Source of the DNA: JBAXHO01 sp037138855
GTDB taxonomy: Bacteria; Patescibacteriota; Dojkabacteria; B142; OLB20
DNA: 63,769 nt
Direction: 5' to 3'
NCBI GenBank assembly: GCA_037138855.1
Contig: JBAXHO010000002.1
Location: forward strand, 1 to 63,769
A program made the translations under genes and the position numbers. This document shows, in pieces, positions 8,671-18,900 of this stretch (the stretch's first letter is position 1; the number at the start of each line of letters is the position of its first letter). A model generated the notes under the pieces. It did not search any database. It was not told the origin of the DNA and was given only the letters and a program-made list of their open reading frames with translations.

Positions 8671-10008
8671 TTACACTATTCCCTGTTCCAGCATTGCTGC
8701 TGCAACTTTTTTAAAACCACCAATATTGGCTCCTTTTACATAGTTAATATATGCCTCTTCCTTACCATTCTCAAGACAAATCTGATGAATATTTTTCATA
8801 ATACTTTGTAATTTGGCATCCACATCTGCCCTATTCCAACTAAGACGCTGTGAATTCTGGCTCATTTCTAAACCTGATACTGCCACTCCTCCAGCATTCG
8901 ATGCTTTTCCCGGAGAAAAAAGAATCTTTGCCTCATGAAATAGTTTAATCGCTTCAAGTGTAGAAGGCATATTGGCTCCTTCTGCCACAATTGAAATCCC
9001 ACTTTTAATTAAATCGGCGGCATCCTTTGCATCAATTTCATTCTGCGTTGCACATGGCAAAGCTATATCCGCCTTTTGTTTCCAGGGTTTTTGTCCTTCA
9101 AAATACTGAGCTTGCGGATACTTTTTCAAGTATTCTTTAATCCGACCACGCAAGCGATTTTTTATATCAAAGATATACGCCAACTTTTCTGAATTAATAC
9201 CGGATTGATCAAAAATATACCCACTGGAATCAGACATAGTTACTACTTTGGCTCCCAAGGAAATTGCTTTTTCTACGGCATATTGTGCTACATTTCCCGC
9301 ACCTGAGACTAATATTGTTTTGCCTTTGATTGAATCTCCTTTAGTATGAAGTATTGCTTCTGTAAAATAAACTAAGCCATAACCTGTAGCTTCAGGGCGA
9401 ATCAAACTACCGCCAAAACTAATACCTTTACCAGTAAATGTACCGGTAAACTCATTTACTAACTTTTTATACATGCCAAACATATATGCTACTTCCCGAC
9501 CGCCTACGCCGATATCGCCGGCAGGAATATCACAATCTGATCCAATATGACGATATAATTCAGTCATAAAAGCCTGGCAAAATCGCATAACTTCTCCATC
9601 TGATTTGCCATGAGGATCAAAATCACTACCCCCTTTACCACCTCCCATTGACAAACCGGTAAGACTATTCTTGAATGTTTGCTCAAATCCCAAAAATTTC
9701 AAAATACTTAAATTGACACTGGGATGAAACCGTAAACCACCTTTATATGGCCCGATCGCTGAATTAAACTGAACCCGAAAGCCACGATTTACTTGAATTT
9801 CACCCTGATCATCCACCCAAGTAACTCGAAAAGTAATCATCCGCTCTGGTTCAAGCATCCGTTCCAGAATTTTATTTTTCTCATAGCGCTGATCGCTGTT
9901 TACAAAATCAATTACTGAGTCCAGAAATTCCTCTACTGCCTGCAGAAATTCTGCCTGTTGCGGATCACGCTTTAAAATCTCTTGAAGAAGTGTTTCTTTT
10001 TTGTACAT
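8671..10008 (-). CDS. gdhA: Glutamate dehydrogenase (NADP-type)
   Basis: Full-length 445-residue enzyme interconverting glutamate with 2-oxoglutarate and ammonia. Substrate and catalytic signatures: IGPYKGGLRFHPSV, LSMGGGKGGSDFDPHGKSD with the catalytic Lys, and DIPAGDIGVGGREV. The cofactor domain has the Rossmann loop VSGAGNVAQYA. Overall it looks like the hexameric 445-450-residue GdhA class, commonly NADP-dependent (family knowledge; specificity not tested). Last gene of the operon pgl > TPP enzyme > SSADH > gdhA, with 17-18 nt gaps. Its position suggests it supplies 2-oxoglutarate to the two enzymes encoded before it, or assimilates ammonia. Confidence 0.96.
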   Translation of the reverse strand: MYKKETLLQEILKRDPQQAEFLQAVEEFLDSVIDFVNSDQRYEKNKILERMLEPERMITFRVTWVDDQGEIQVNRGFRVQFNSAIGPYKGGLRFHPSVNLSILKFLGFEQTFKNSLTGLSMGGGKGGSDFDPHGKSDGEVMRFCQAFMTELYRHIGSDCDIPAGDIGVGGREVAYMFGMYKKLVNEFTGTFTGKGISFGGSLIRPEATGYGLVYFTEAILHTKGDSIKGKTILVSGAGNVAQYAVEKAISLGAKVVTMSDSSGYIFDQSGINSEKLAYIFDIKNRLRGRIKEYLKKYPQAQYFEGQKPWKQKADIALPCATQNEIDAKDAADLIKSGISIVAEGANMPSTLEAIKLFHEAKILFSPGKASNAGGVAVSGLEMSQNSQRLSWNRADVDAKLQSIMKNIHQICLENGKEEAYINYVKGANIGGFKKVAAAMLEQGIV

Positions 10009-10025
10009 TTTATTAATAATAAAAA

Positions 10026-11387
10026 TTAATTAACTACTACTGCTTTGATGTTTGCAAATTCATATAAAGCATATTGTGATAACTCACGACCATATCCGGA
10101 TTTTTTTACTCCTCCGAATGAAAGTCTTGGATCAGATGAAGCTTTATCATTTACAACTACTAATCCAACATATAATTCTGAAACATATTTATTAACTAAT
10201 TCTAAATTATTTGTCCAAAGTGAAGCTGATAATCCAAATTCACTATCATTAGCAATTCTAATTGCATCTTCATTATCTTCGGCAGATATCACTGCACAAA
10301 CTGGACCAAAAACTTCTTCGTCATAACAAGGCATACCTTTTTTAACTCCAGTAATAATTGTCGGTAAATAAACCGTACTACGATCACCTACCTTACCGCC
10401 AAAGAGAATTTTCGCACCAAGCTTCACTGAAGCTTCCACTTGTTTGGCGACAATAGCAACTGCTTCTTCTGAAGCAAGCGGACCAATTTCAGTTTCCTTT
10501 TCTTCAGGATTGCCCACACGTTTCAACTTGATTTCCCGTAATAATTCATTGGTAAATTGTTCTAATCTGGATTTGACAACAATCATCCGTTTAGGTGAAT
10601 TACAAATTTGACCGGCATTATGTAACCGCATATTACAGCCGACTTTAGCTGCTTTATCAACATCTGCATCCTCGAGAATAATAAATGGGTCATTACCACC
10701 AAGTTCCATTAAAGTTTTTTTTAACTGAGATCCAGCCTGAGCAGCCACAATCTTTCCGGCAGTTTCACTACCAGTAAGAGAAATCGCCCGCACTAAAGGG
10801 TGGTTAATCACTGCTTCCACTTTTTTTGAGGAAATTAATAAAGTCTGCAATACGCCAGCAGGAAATCCAGCTTCAACAAAAGCAGATTCGATTGCAAGAG
10901 CAGCTTGAGGTACATTACTAGCGTGTTTCAAGGTTACTGTATTACCGACAAGTAATGTCGGAACCATCATTCTAATAGCTTGCCAAAAAGGAAAATTCCA
11001 GGGCATAATTGCAAGAATAACTCCTAAGGGCTCAATTACCATTTTAGCCTCCACTGCTTCAGTTTTAACAATTTCGGGTGTCATAAATTTGGGTGCATTT
11101 TGCACATAATAATCACAAACCCAAGCACACTTTTCGATTTCAGCCATTGCTTGTGTGATTGGCTTACCCATTTCCGCTACAATAATCCTGGCATACTGTT
11201 CCTGATTTTTACGTAATACTTCAGCTAATTGCTGAATTTTTTCTATGCGCTCACTAAGTTTTACAGAACGCCATGATAAAAATGCTTTATTCGCCTTTGT
11301 AATTTTCATAAATATTGTTTCACTGGTTTCCTCAGGAAAATCAGCTAATATTTTATTGGAATAAGGATTTTTTGATTGAATCGCCAT
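10026..11387 (-). CDS. Succinate-semialdehyde dehydrogenase-type aldehyde dehydrogenase
   Basis: A 453-residue aldehyde dehydrogenase. Signatures: IMPWNFPFWQAIRM, LKHASNVPQAA, SLTGSETAGKIVAAQAG (cofactor), MELGGNDPFIILEDAD (general base Glu) and NAGQICNSPKRMIV with the catalytic Cys. The short length, the NPYSNKILADF start and the KHASNVP segment fit the Sad/SSADH branch that oxidises succinate semialdehyde to succinate with NAD(P)+, rather than acylating or glyceraldehyde enzymes. It sits directly between a TPP decarboxylase-like gene and glutamate dehydrogenase, which supports succinate semialdehyde as substrate. Exact substrate is inference. Confidence 0.85.
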   Translation of the reverse strand: MAIQSKNPYSNKILADFPEETSETIFMKITKANKAFLSWRSVKLSERIEKIQQLAEVLRKNQEQYARIIVAEMGKPITQAMAEIEKCAWVCDYYVQNAPKFMTPEIVKTEAVEAKMVIEPLGVILAIMPWNFPFWQAIRMMVPTLLVGNTVTLKHASNVPQAALAIESAFVEAGFPAGVLQTLLISSKKVEAVINHPLVRAISLTGSETAGKIVAAQAGSQLKKTLMELGGNDPFIILEDADVDKAAKVGCNMRLHNAGQICNSPKRMIVVKSRLEQFTNELLREIKLKRVGNPEEKETEIGPLASEEAVAIVAKQVEASVKLGAKILFGGKVGDRSTVYLPTIITGVKKGMPCYDEEVFGPVCAVISAEDNEDAIRIANDSEFGLSASLWTNNLELVNKYVSELYVGLVVVNDKASSDPRLSFGGVKKSGYGRELSQYALYEFANIKAVVVN

Positions 11388-11405
11388 CTCTAAATTTCAG
11401 TAAAA

Positions 11406-13040
11406 TTATAATTTATTTGTTAAGGCAATTAATTCTTTAAAAAAAATCTGATCATTTGGTCGATAATCAATTTCTAAATCAATTAAATGAACACCACTTG
11501 TATTGATAGCATGATCAAGAATCTCCTCAAATTGTAATACTGTTTTGGGACGATATCCCTTCACGTCATATGATTTAGCTAAATCAACAAAATCTGGATT
11601 ACCAAAATCTAAACCGAAAGCCGGAAATTTTTTCATATTTTGTTCCCAACGAATCATTCCCAAACCATCATCACGCAGCAATAGAATTACTAAATCAATG
11701 TTTAAACGCACAGCAGTTTCCAGTTCCTGAGAATTCATTAACAAACCTCCATCGCCTGTAACTACTAGCACTTTTCGGTTAGGGTAAACTAATTTCGTAG
11801 CAATTCCACTAGCAAGCCCGGCACCCATTGTGGCCAGTGCGTTATCCAATAAAACCGTATTGGCACTATATGCCTTAAAATAGCGGGCAAACCAAAGTTT
11901 ATACATTCCATTATCTAAAGCCAATATTCCATCTTCAGGTAAAATCTTTCTCACTGAGCTTACAAAACGTTGTGGAATAACAGGAAAGGATGTATTATCA
12001 ATTTCTGTTTGCAACTGATTATATTGTGCCTTTTGAATACTTTCTATCTTTGTAAAATCCCATTTTTGTAATGTAATTTTTTCTTTAATTTGCCAAATTG
12101 CGTTCGCAATATCGCCGATTACTTCCACTTGAGGAAAATATTCATTGTTTACTTTTGCAGCATAAAAATTAACATGTAATACCTGTTTTTCTCGAGTCAT
12201 GAAAAAAGGTGGCTTTTCGTTGATATCATATCCTACATTGATAATTAAATCTGATTTTTCAATCATTTTATGAACAAAATCATGATCAATAATTGCCGTT
12301 GTGCCTAAAAATTTCTTAGAACGTTCATCAATTACTCCCTTTCCCATAGGAGTCGTGATAAAAGGAATGCCAGTATATTCCATAAAATCCTGCAATGATT
12401 TAGAAGTTAATTTACGATTAGCTCCGGCACCAATCAATAATAAAGGAGTATGTGCCTCTTCAATCATTGTAACTGCAGCATTAATTGCTTTTATCTCCGC
12501 AATTGGTCTACGTAATCGCTTTGTTATAAAAGGAGGATTATTACTTTCTTCAATTAAAATATCTTTCGGTACCTCGACTAAAACCGAGCCCGGTCGCTCT
12601 TCCTGGGCGATTTGAAATGCCTCATGCACAATTGGAGCAATATGATTGGCAAAAACTACCTGTTTCGCCATTTTTGTTATCGGTGTAAATATATTTACCA
12701 GGTCAATGATTTGATATTGCGCTTGCCGTTCAGTCCGAATTGGTTTTTGTCCGGTAAGCATTACCATGGGCATTCCTCCCAGATAAGCATATGCAGCAGC
12801 AGTAACCAAATTTGTCGCTCCCGGACCAAGAGTAGTTAGACAAACACCAGCCTTTCCGGTGAGCCGGCCATATGTCGCAGCCATAAAGCCAGCAGCTTGT
12901 TCATGCCGAGTCAGGATAAATTTGATTTTTGATGTTCTTAAAGATTCGAGTAAATCGAGATTTTCTTCGCCGGGATAACCAAATACATATTCCACTCCTT
13001 CATTCTCTAGACATTTAACTAATAAATCTGCTCCTTTCAT
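11406..13040 (-). CDS. TPP-dependent decarboxylase, ALS-like; probable 2-oxoglutarate decarboxylase
   Basis: A 544-residue thiamine-diphosphate enzyme with the three-domain acetolactate-synthase layout. The N-terminal PYR domain has GYPGEENLDLLESL and the activating Glu in TRHEQAAGFMA; TLGPGATNLVTA follows; the C-terminal PP domain has the Mg/TPP motif VTGDGGLLMNSQELETA. By name it would be acetolactate synthase, but there is no small subunit, no other branched-chain gene and no acetolactate decarboxylase. Lying between SSADH and a lactonase in an operon with GDH, it matches the cyanobacterial case in which an ALS-like protein proved to be 2-oxoglutarate decarboxylase paired with SSADH. ALS activity remains possible. 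Confidence 0.8.
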   Translation of the reverse strand: MKGADLLVKCLENEGVEYVFGYPGEENLDLLESLRTSKIKFILTRHEQAAGFMAATYGRLTGKAGVCLTTLGPGATNLVTAAAYAYLGGMPMVMLTGQKPIRTERQAQYQIIDLVNIFTPITKMAKQVVFANHIAPIVHEAFQIAQEERPGSVLVEVPKDILIEESNNPPFITKRLRRPIAEIKAINAAVTMIEEAHTPLLLIGAGANRKLTSKSLQDFMEYTGIPFITTPMGKGVIDERSKKFLGTTAIIDHDFVHKMIEKSDLIINVGYDINEKPPFFMTREKQVLHVNFYAAKVNNEYFPQVEVIGDIANAIWQIKEKITLQKWDFTKIESIQKAQYNQLQTEIDNTSFPVIPQRFVSSVRKILPEDGILALDNGMYKLWFARYFKAYSANTVLLDNALATMGAGLASGIATKLVYPNRKVLVVTGDGGLLMNSQELETAVRLNIDLVILLLRDDGLGMIRWEQNMKKFPAFGLDFGNPDFVDLAKSYDVKGYRPKTVLQFEEILDHAINTSGVHLIDLEIDYRPNDQIFFKELIALTNKL

Positions 13041-13058
13041 GATGGATAATACTAATAT

Positions 13059-13790
13059 TTAAGCTAATTTCTGATCGGTAAACACTGTCAACTTCGTCTG
13101 ATCCAAATATAATGCTGGAAACAAATGATAAAAATCTTTTCTGGCTGCCATTTTATCATCCTGCATTAACAACGCAAAACGCTTCAGGACATCACTTTTA
13201 TCTGCTCCAACGGCAAAGAGAAGCACTTCGCTAATGTGTGGGAATAATTCCGGAGTAATCGTAATTCTTTCGGCATAATCAGTCCCAAATTTATGAGCTG
13301 CTGTAAAATGCCCATCCAAATAAGTCTGTTCAAAAACTAATTTTACTTTATGGGGAATAATACCAGCAGTATGACCATCCTTGCCAATTCCCTGCAAGCT
13401 AATTATTTTATAAGCACTAGCGAGCTTTCTTTCAATAAAATCAGCAAAACGTAGTGCTTCATTTTCCTGCGTAGCTCCAGTTAAAATCGAAAAAATTTCT
13501 GCACCCTGCTTTTTCAAAATTGACCAAATCGGAGCGCTGGCAATCAATGCCCAATTGGCTTTGTCATGCAAAGGATTTTGATTCCAACGTTCATCACCCA
13601 TAGCGATTGCTAAATTATGATAATCCAATTCCGGATCAAAATATTGATCGAGAATTTGATACACTTGTGATGCACTTCCTCCAGAGAGAAATAACAAAAC
13701 TTTTTGAGACTGCTTTATGTTGGATATGATAATTTTAGAGAGAACTTTTGCAATATCTTGAGCTGGTTGCGTTGTAGAATTAAGCTTCAT
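13059..13790 (-). CDS. pgl: 6-phosphogluconolactonase family protein
   Basis: A 243-residue protein of the NagB/RpiA/SOL fold. LLFLSGGSASQVYQIL carries the phosphate loop and AMGDERWNQNPLHDKAN the DERW motif typical of 6-phosphogluconolactonases; QGIGKDGHTAGIIPH is the catalytic GxGxDGHTAS-like segment. It would hydrolyse 6-phosphogluconolactone in the oxidative pentose phosphate path. First gene of the four-gene minus-strand operon, 18 nt before the TPP enzyme. No zwf or gnd is in the window, so its link to the glutamate module is unclear. Confidence 0.85.
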   Translation of the reverse strand: MKLNSTTQPAQDIAKVLSKIIISNIKQSQKVLLFLSGGSASQVYQILDQYFDPELDYHNLAIAMGDERWNQNPLHDKANWALIASAPIWSILKKQGAEIFSILTGATQENEALRFADFIERKLASAYKIISLQGIGKDGHTAGIIPHKVKLVFEQTYLDGHFTAAHKFGTDYAERITITPELFPHISEVLLFAVGADKSDVLKRFALLMQDDKMAARKDFYHLFPALYLDQTKLTVFTDQKLA

Positions 13791-13849
13791 TTAATCAAAA
13801 GTAATAATTTATTATATATTTATCTTATCATAATTATCATTAAAATCAG

Positions 13850-14344
13850 ATGAACAATAAAATTTTATCAATTCCAGTTCAGGATTTAGCAGGTAAACCA
13901 GCACAACTTATGGATTTGAAGGGAAGTTATGTGGTACTTTACGTTTATCCCAAAGACCAGACACCTGGTTGTACCGTAGAAGCTTGTGAATTCAGAGATT
14001 TCAACAATGACATTAAAAAAATGGGAGTGAAAGTCATTGGTATTAGTGGCGATTCTGTAGCATCGCATCTTAAATTTCAGGAAAAACATCAACTAAATTT
14101 CACACTTTGGTCAGATCCGGAACGAAAATTATTAACAGAATTAGGTGCAATTAAACAAAAATCCATGTTTGGCAACACTTTCCTCGGAATTATTCGCAGC
14201 ACCTATATTTTTGATCCTCAAGGAGAATTAATTAAAACCTGGCCCAAAGTTAAGCCATTAGGACATGCCAAGGAAGTGTATGAGTATCTGAAAACTGTGA
14301 GCGGTGATCGGGAGGGAAAAATATTGGAAAATGGTGCTAACTAG
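13850..14344 (+). CDS. bcp: Thioredoxin-dependent peroxiredoxin (Bcp/PrxQ)
   Basis: A 164-residue peroxidase reducing H2O2 and organic peroxides with thioredoxin-like donors. The active site is KDQTPGCTVEACEFRDF, with the peroxidatic Cys in TPGCT and the resolving Cys five residues on, as in alpha-type PrxQ. VIGISGDSVASHLKFQEKHQL and the LWSDPERKLL strand follow as usual. Cytoplasmic. Divergent from the pgl operon; the 59-nt gap is AT-rich and should hold both promoters. Confidence 0.93.
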   Translation: MNNKILSIPVQDLAGKPAQLMDLKGSYVVLYVYPKDQTPGCTVEACEFRDFNNDIKKMGVKVIGISGDSVASHLKFQEKHQLNFTLWSDPERKLLTELGAIKQKSMFGNTFLGIIRSTYIFDPQGELIKTWPKVKPLGHAKEVYEYLKTVSGDREGKILENGAN

Positions 14345-14458
14345 TATATCGGTAGATTCCGGACAGCAAGCAATTCTAAGCTATCACTAAGAATTGCTAA
14401 CTTCCGGAATGACGTTTAGGGCTATTTGAAACTTTTAGTATGCCATTAAAACCTAGCT
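14343..14458 (+). repeat. About 110-nt structured repeat, copy 1
   Basis: Begins AGTATATCGG, carries ATTCCGGA and TTCCGGAAT near its ends and a 9-bp stem (AGCAATTCT/AGAATTGCT) inside, then the tail GACGTTT...GCCATTAA. A second copy lies at 26590-26702 with a compensatory change in the stem. It fills the space between two convergent genes. Confidence 0.7.
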
Positions 14459-14470
14459 AGCAGATACTTT

Positions 14471-14539
14471 CTAGATACTAGATACCAGCTACCAGATACT
14501 TTTCTCACTACCTGATACGTGATACATGATACTTGATAC
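14471..14539 (+). repeat. Heptad array (CTAGATA and NTGATAC types)
   Basis: CTAGATA x2, CCAGCTA and CCAGATA, a 13-nt break, then CTGATAC GTGATAC ATGATAC TTGATAC. In the last four units the first base is each of the four nucleotides once while the other six stay fixed. Confidence 0.75.
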
Positions 14540-14546
14540 TATCCAT

Positions 14547-15659
14547 TCATTTCCCCGCTTTCACTCCAATTGCTTCGCTAATATTTTTATAACCGTCTTG
14601 CTTTAATAATTTCACCAAACCTTTATTGATTTGACCGATTAATTGCGGACCTTCAAAAATCATACCGGTAATGAGTTGTACCAATGTAGCTCCCAGTTTG
14701 ATTTTTTCATAAGCATCCTCTGCAGAAAAAATTCCACCAACGCCAATTATTATCAATTTTTTTCCAAATTGTTTATATGTTTTTTCAATTAATTTATTGC
14801 CGAGTTTCCAGGTAGGCTTACCACTGATGCCACCTTTCATCTCTTCTGTTACTTTATCTTTTGAAGAAATATTGCTGCGATCTTTATTTAAATTTCCAAT
14901 AATCACTCCTGTGACCTCATATCTCACTGCTACTTTCAACAATTGAGCAATCCGATTCCAACTGAGATTAATTGGCATTTTGATAAAAAGCGGACGGGCA
15001 GATTTGATTTCCCGGATTTTTTTCAATAATGCATCAAGCTTTTCCGGAGTAGTAAAAGGCTCTCCGCCAAAAGTATTGGGACAGGAAATATTTAAAGTAT
15101 AGAAATCACCTAAATTTTTTTCATTTAGTAATTTATATGAATTAAAATAATCCTCGATACCTTGATCAATTGTACAAGTTTCAGGAGAATTAGTTTTGGC
15201 TATGGAAATACTGAGAGGAATGTTTGTTTTACCATGTTTTTCCAAATTTTCAGAAATTTTCTTGGCACCAATATTTTTCAAGCCATAATTGACAATGATT
15301 CCTCGAGAATTGGGTAATCGTATCAACCTTGGCTTGGCATTACCAGCATAAGAAAACCAGGTAATTGAACCGATTTGATTAAAACCGAAACCCACTTCCG
15401 GTAGGATATCAATTAGATTGGCATCTTTATCAAATCCTTCGGATAAGCCTACAGGATTTTTAAAAGTAATACCGGCCACCTCTTGCTCCAGCATGGGATT
15501 ACGATAGCGAAAAAACAACCGGGTGAAAAATCTAGTAATTGCAAATTTCCCCAGTATATTACCAATTTTTATAAAACTATCATGTACATCTTCAGGATCA
15601 CGTTTAAAAAGAATTTTTTTTAAGAAATTTTGATAAACCCAGGCAATTAAACTTCGCAT
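14547..15659 (-). CDS. pyrD: Dihydroorotate dehydrogenase, class 2
   Basis: A 370-residue FMN enzyme converting dihydroorotate to orotate in pyrimidine synthesis. FKNPVGLSEGFDKDANLIDILPEVGFGFNQIGSIT, LPNSRGIIVNYGLKNIG, LNISCPNT, LFIKMPINLSW and IGVGGIFSAEDAYEKIKLGA follow the quinone-linked (class 2) pattern; the N-terminal helical stretch before residue 55 is where class 2 enzymes bind membrane and quinone. In class 2 the base is a Ser (here near LNISCPN). No quinone genes are visible, so the electron acceptor is open. Convergent with bcp across a repeat-rich gap. Confidence 0.9.
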   Translation of the reverse strand: MRSLIAWVYQNFLKKILFKRDPEDVHDSFIKIGNILGKFAITRFFTRLFFRYRNPMLEQEVAGITFKNPVGLSEGFDKDANLIDILPEVGFGFNQIGSITWFSYAGNAKPRLIRLPNSRGIIVNYGLKNIGAKKISENLEKHGKTNIPLSISIAKTNSPETCTIDQGIEDYFNSYKLLNEKNLGDFYTLNISCPNTFGGEPFTTPEKLDALLKKIREIKSARPLFIKMPINLSWNRIAQLLKVAVRYEVTGVIIGNLNKDRSNISSKDKVTEEMKGGISGKPTWKLGNKLIEKTYKQFGKKLIIIGVGGIFSAEDAYEKIKLGATLVQLITGMIFEGPQLIGQINKGLVKLLKQDGYKNISEAIGVKAGK

Positions 15660-15767
15660 CAGTATTTACTCAGTTGAATTAATATTGGTAAGCTGAATTT
15701 TACCTTGATTGCGAAAAATTAACAAGGATTCGAGATTCGGATTCGAGATTCACTTCTTGCCCTAATT

Positions 15768-15776
15768 TGCTATAAT
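15768..15776 (+). promoter_or_regulatory. Extended -10 promoter TGCTATAAT
   Basis: TGn-extended perfect -10 box in front of the first surface-protein gene. The same nonamer is at 22161 and 47834, both upstream of plus-strand genes. Transcription from here would carry the heptad array at 15821-15862 in the leader. Confidence 0.6.
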
Positions 15777-15820
15777 AAACGTGTTAATCAGAATCCGGAT
15801 TCCAGTTTCTCTTTTTACTA

Positions 15821-15862
15821 CTTGACACATGATACTTGATACATGATACATGATACTTGATA
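15821..15862 (+). repeat. Heptad array (CTTGATA/CATGATA)
   Basis: Six contiguous units: CTTGACA CATGATA CTTGATA CATGATA CATGATA CTTGATA. It sits in the probable leader of the first surface-protein gene. The upstream 24-nt context (TTCCAGTTTCTC then TTTTTACTACTT) is repeated at 22191-22216 before another array. Confidence 0.85.
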
Positions 15863-15908
15863 CTAATTTAAATTCCAGTTTTCAATTTTCCTTGCTATAC
15901 TGATTATA

Positions 15909-18900
15909 GTGAAAGAAAAACGCACAATAAAATTACTGTACCCAGGTATGATAATTTTGACATTAGTAATGTTTTTTTTGGTATGGGGAAATATTCTGAC
16001 TAAGAACTCAATCAAAGAGCTTCAGACAGGTAACTACCTTAAACAATACGTCACAGAAGAAAAATTGTTGCAATACGAACCTTATGATATCGCACTCCAA
16101 TATAGCGACGGGAAAAAGGAAAGTGCCCGAATTATCAATGCTACCATTGATTCCAGTAATCTGATTGGTGGCTTGGAATTTGAAACAAAATCTGGAAAAA
16201 CATTGATCCTAAATACTTATCACTCAGTGGTTACCCTCTCCGAATCCAATGTGCAATCCATTACCCTGACTGAACTGGCAGACTATGAACCAGCCAATAG
16301 AAGTCTTGCCGGGATAAAATTGCAATTAAAAACAATTACAAGCGTAGAACTTGCTGATGGTAGTATAGTCACTAGTAAACTTGCTGATGCCACGATCACT
16401 GGTGGTAAGATTCAGACTGGAGTAATTGAAACTAGTCATCTTAATAATGGTATAGTCACTTCAATAAAATTTGCCGATGGTACACTCACTACTACCAAGA
16501 TTCTTAATGGGACAATTCAAGGAGAGGACTTGGCTGATCAAACGATCACAACAGATAAATTAGCAGATAATGCCGTAACTGCTGACAAAATTGAAAATGG
16601 CACAATTAATAATCCAGATTTAGCAGACGAAAGTATCAATGATGCAAAAGTAGTAACCGGTGCAAATATCGATTGGAGTAAAATCAGTAAAATTGGTTCC
16701 AGTATTGCTGATCTGACAAACCGTAATTCTACTGATCTTGCGTTAGCTGATTTAGGAAACTTTTTTACAACATCCAATATCGAAGGTGCTTTGGCCGAGC
16801 TGGCAGTAGCTGAAGCCAGTATTACCAATGATCATTTACGAGTGGATGCTTCCAATGGACCTGTATCTGGTACACTCATTCTAAAAAATCTCAATGACGC
16901 ACCAGAATTAGTGATCAAGGATAAAGTCGGTCAGACAGCCAATCTACAGGAATGGCAAGATAATAATGGAAATATTTTGAATGTAATTGATTACAATGGT
17001 AATCTCGGCGTCGGGACATCGACAACAGCTAACTATAATGTATTTGTAGCCGGCAGCGGCAAAGTGACTGGAAGATTTTCCGCACCGGAAATGGATCGCT
17101 GGCTCCAAGTTCCTGATTTAAATCGCAATATTACAACAAAACCTTTGACAATAAATACCGGTGGAATTCCTAGAGGATTAGCTTTTGATGGTAGTTATCT
17201 CTGGACGGCAAATGATGTAATTAATACAATTTCCAAAATCGATGTCAATACTGGACAAATTGTCGCTACATTATCTGACCCTGCGATGTCAGGTCCGCAT
17301 ACAGCATTATTCGATGGCACTTATATCTGGATGCTTTGTTGGAACAGTACTCTTGTGAAAGTTGATATTAATAAAAATATAATCCTTGGCGTTTATAACT
17401 ATAACAATTTCGCGGGCACTGCTTTAGCTTATGATGGAAGATATATCTGGGCTTCAGCAAGTAATAATAATATTTACAAAATTGATCCAGAAACTGTAGC
17501 CATTGTCGCTACAGTAAATAATCCGGGACATGGTTGGGGTTATGCTACTTTTGATGGAAAATATCTCTGGAGTATCGATGGAATTGGAACTGTAACCAAG
17601 CTTGATATAGATACAAATACAATTGCTGGTTATTTTTATGTTGGAAACGGCTTATTAGGAATTGCTTATGATGGTACTAATATCTGGGTAGCCAATGGTA
17701 GTACATATACTTATTCAAAAATTGATTCTAAAAGTGGAGCAGTTTTAGCCGATATTCCTGCAAATGCTAGTTGGCCACTTGGAATGACTTTCGATGGTAC
17801 TTATGTTTGGGTAGCAAATTTTGGTGGTAATATTTCAGCGATTGACCCCAACACCAATACAGTAGTTCAAACAATTGGGAGCTTTGGCAATCCTCACCAA
17901 ATCTTATTTGACGGTCAAGCAATCTGGGTTTCCAACTCCAATGCAGGTGCTGTGAGTAAATATAATGTTGCTACTTCTACATCCACTAGTTTAACGAACC
18001 GAAATGAGTTCTATGTTGGTCAGCAAAAAACAACCGCAGTATTAGGTGTGGCGAACTCTGAAAACTTTAATGATGTCATTACAAATTATAATGGTTCCTT
18101 AGAATCAGTCAGTGCTGAGGCGAGTACGTCTGGGGGTACAGCATTTGACTTACTACAAAATATCAACTCATATTTGTATGTAATGCGTAAAACACCGTTT
18201 CAATCAGTTTATTTCAATCTTCAGACAAAAGCAGTTGGCCTAACTCTAGCTGTAGAATATTGGAATGGCAGTACCTGGATCAACCAGACTTTTAGTGATA
18301 ATACAACGGATCTAAGCAATAATGGTACATTAGTATTATCATCGGTACCTTCAAATTGGCTGTATTCGACTGTCAATGGCACCACTGGATATTTTCTAAG
18401 AATTAGGACGGTTACAAATCCTTCGACAATTTCAGCTGCATATGCAGTGTTACCAAGTGACCGTGATGCATTGTATGTGAATGCTCAGCTTTATGACCCT
18501 TATCCAGCATTTTTTGTGAGTAAGGATAGTTTAATTGGAATTGGAACAGCCAATCCTAAAGCACAATTTGAGGTTAATGCTGTAGTGGATTTGACTCAAA
18601 CGCTAATCAAAGCTAATGCTACCCAGACAGCAAATCTCACTGAGTGGCAAGATAATTCAGCAGCTGTTCTCGCATCAATCAATAAAGATGGTGGGATAGT
18701 TCTAAATGAAAATGGAGTTGGAACAAATATTCGCTTTGAGGGCGATAATAATCAGAATTCATTTATTATTGCAGGAGTGTCAGATAAAATCGGAATTGGA
18801 ACAAACGTAGCCAAAGCTACACTTGATGTGGATGGCTTTATTCGTTTGAAAAATAATAATGCTGCCCCAGCAATTTGCACTGCAAGCAATGAAAGCTCAA

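Noticed and set aside
11406..13040. Plain annotation as branched-chain acetolactate synthase
   Set aside because: No small subunit or other branched-chain gene is adjacent; the SSADH and GDH context favours 2-oxoglutarate decarboxylase, though the alternative is kept open in the feature.
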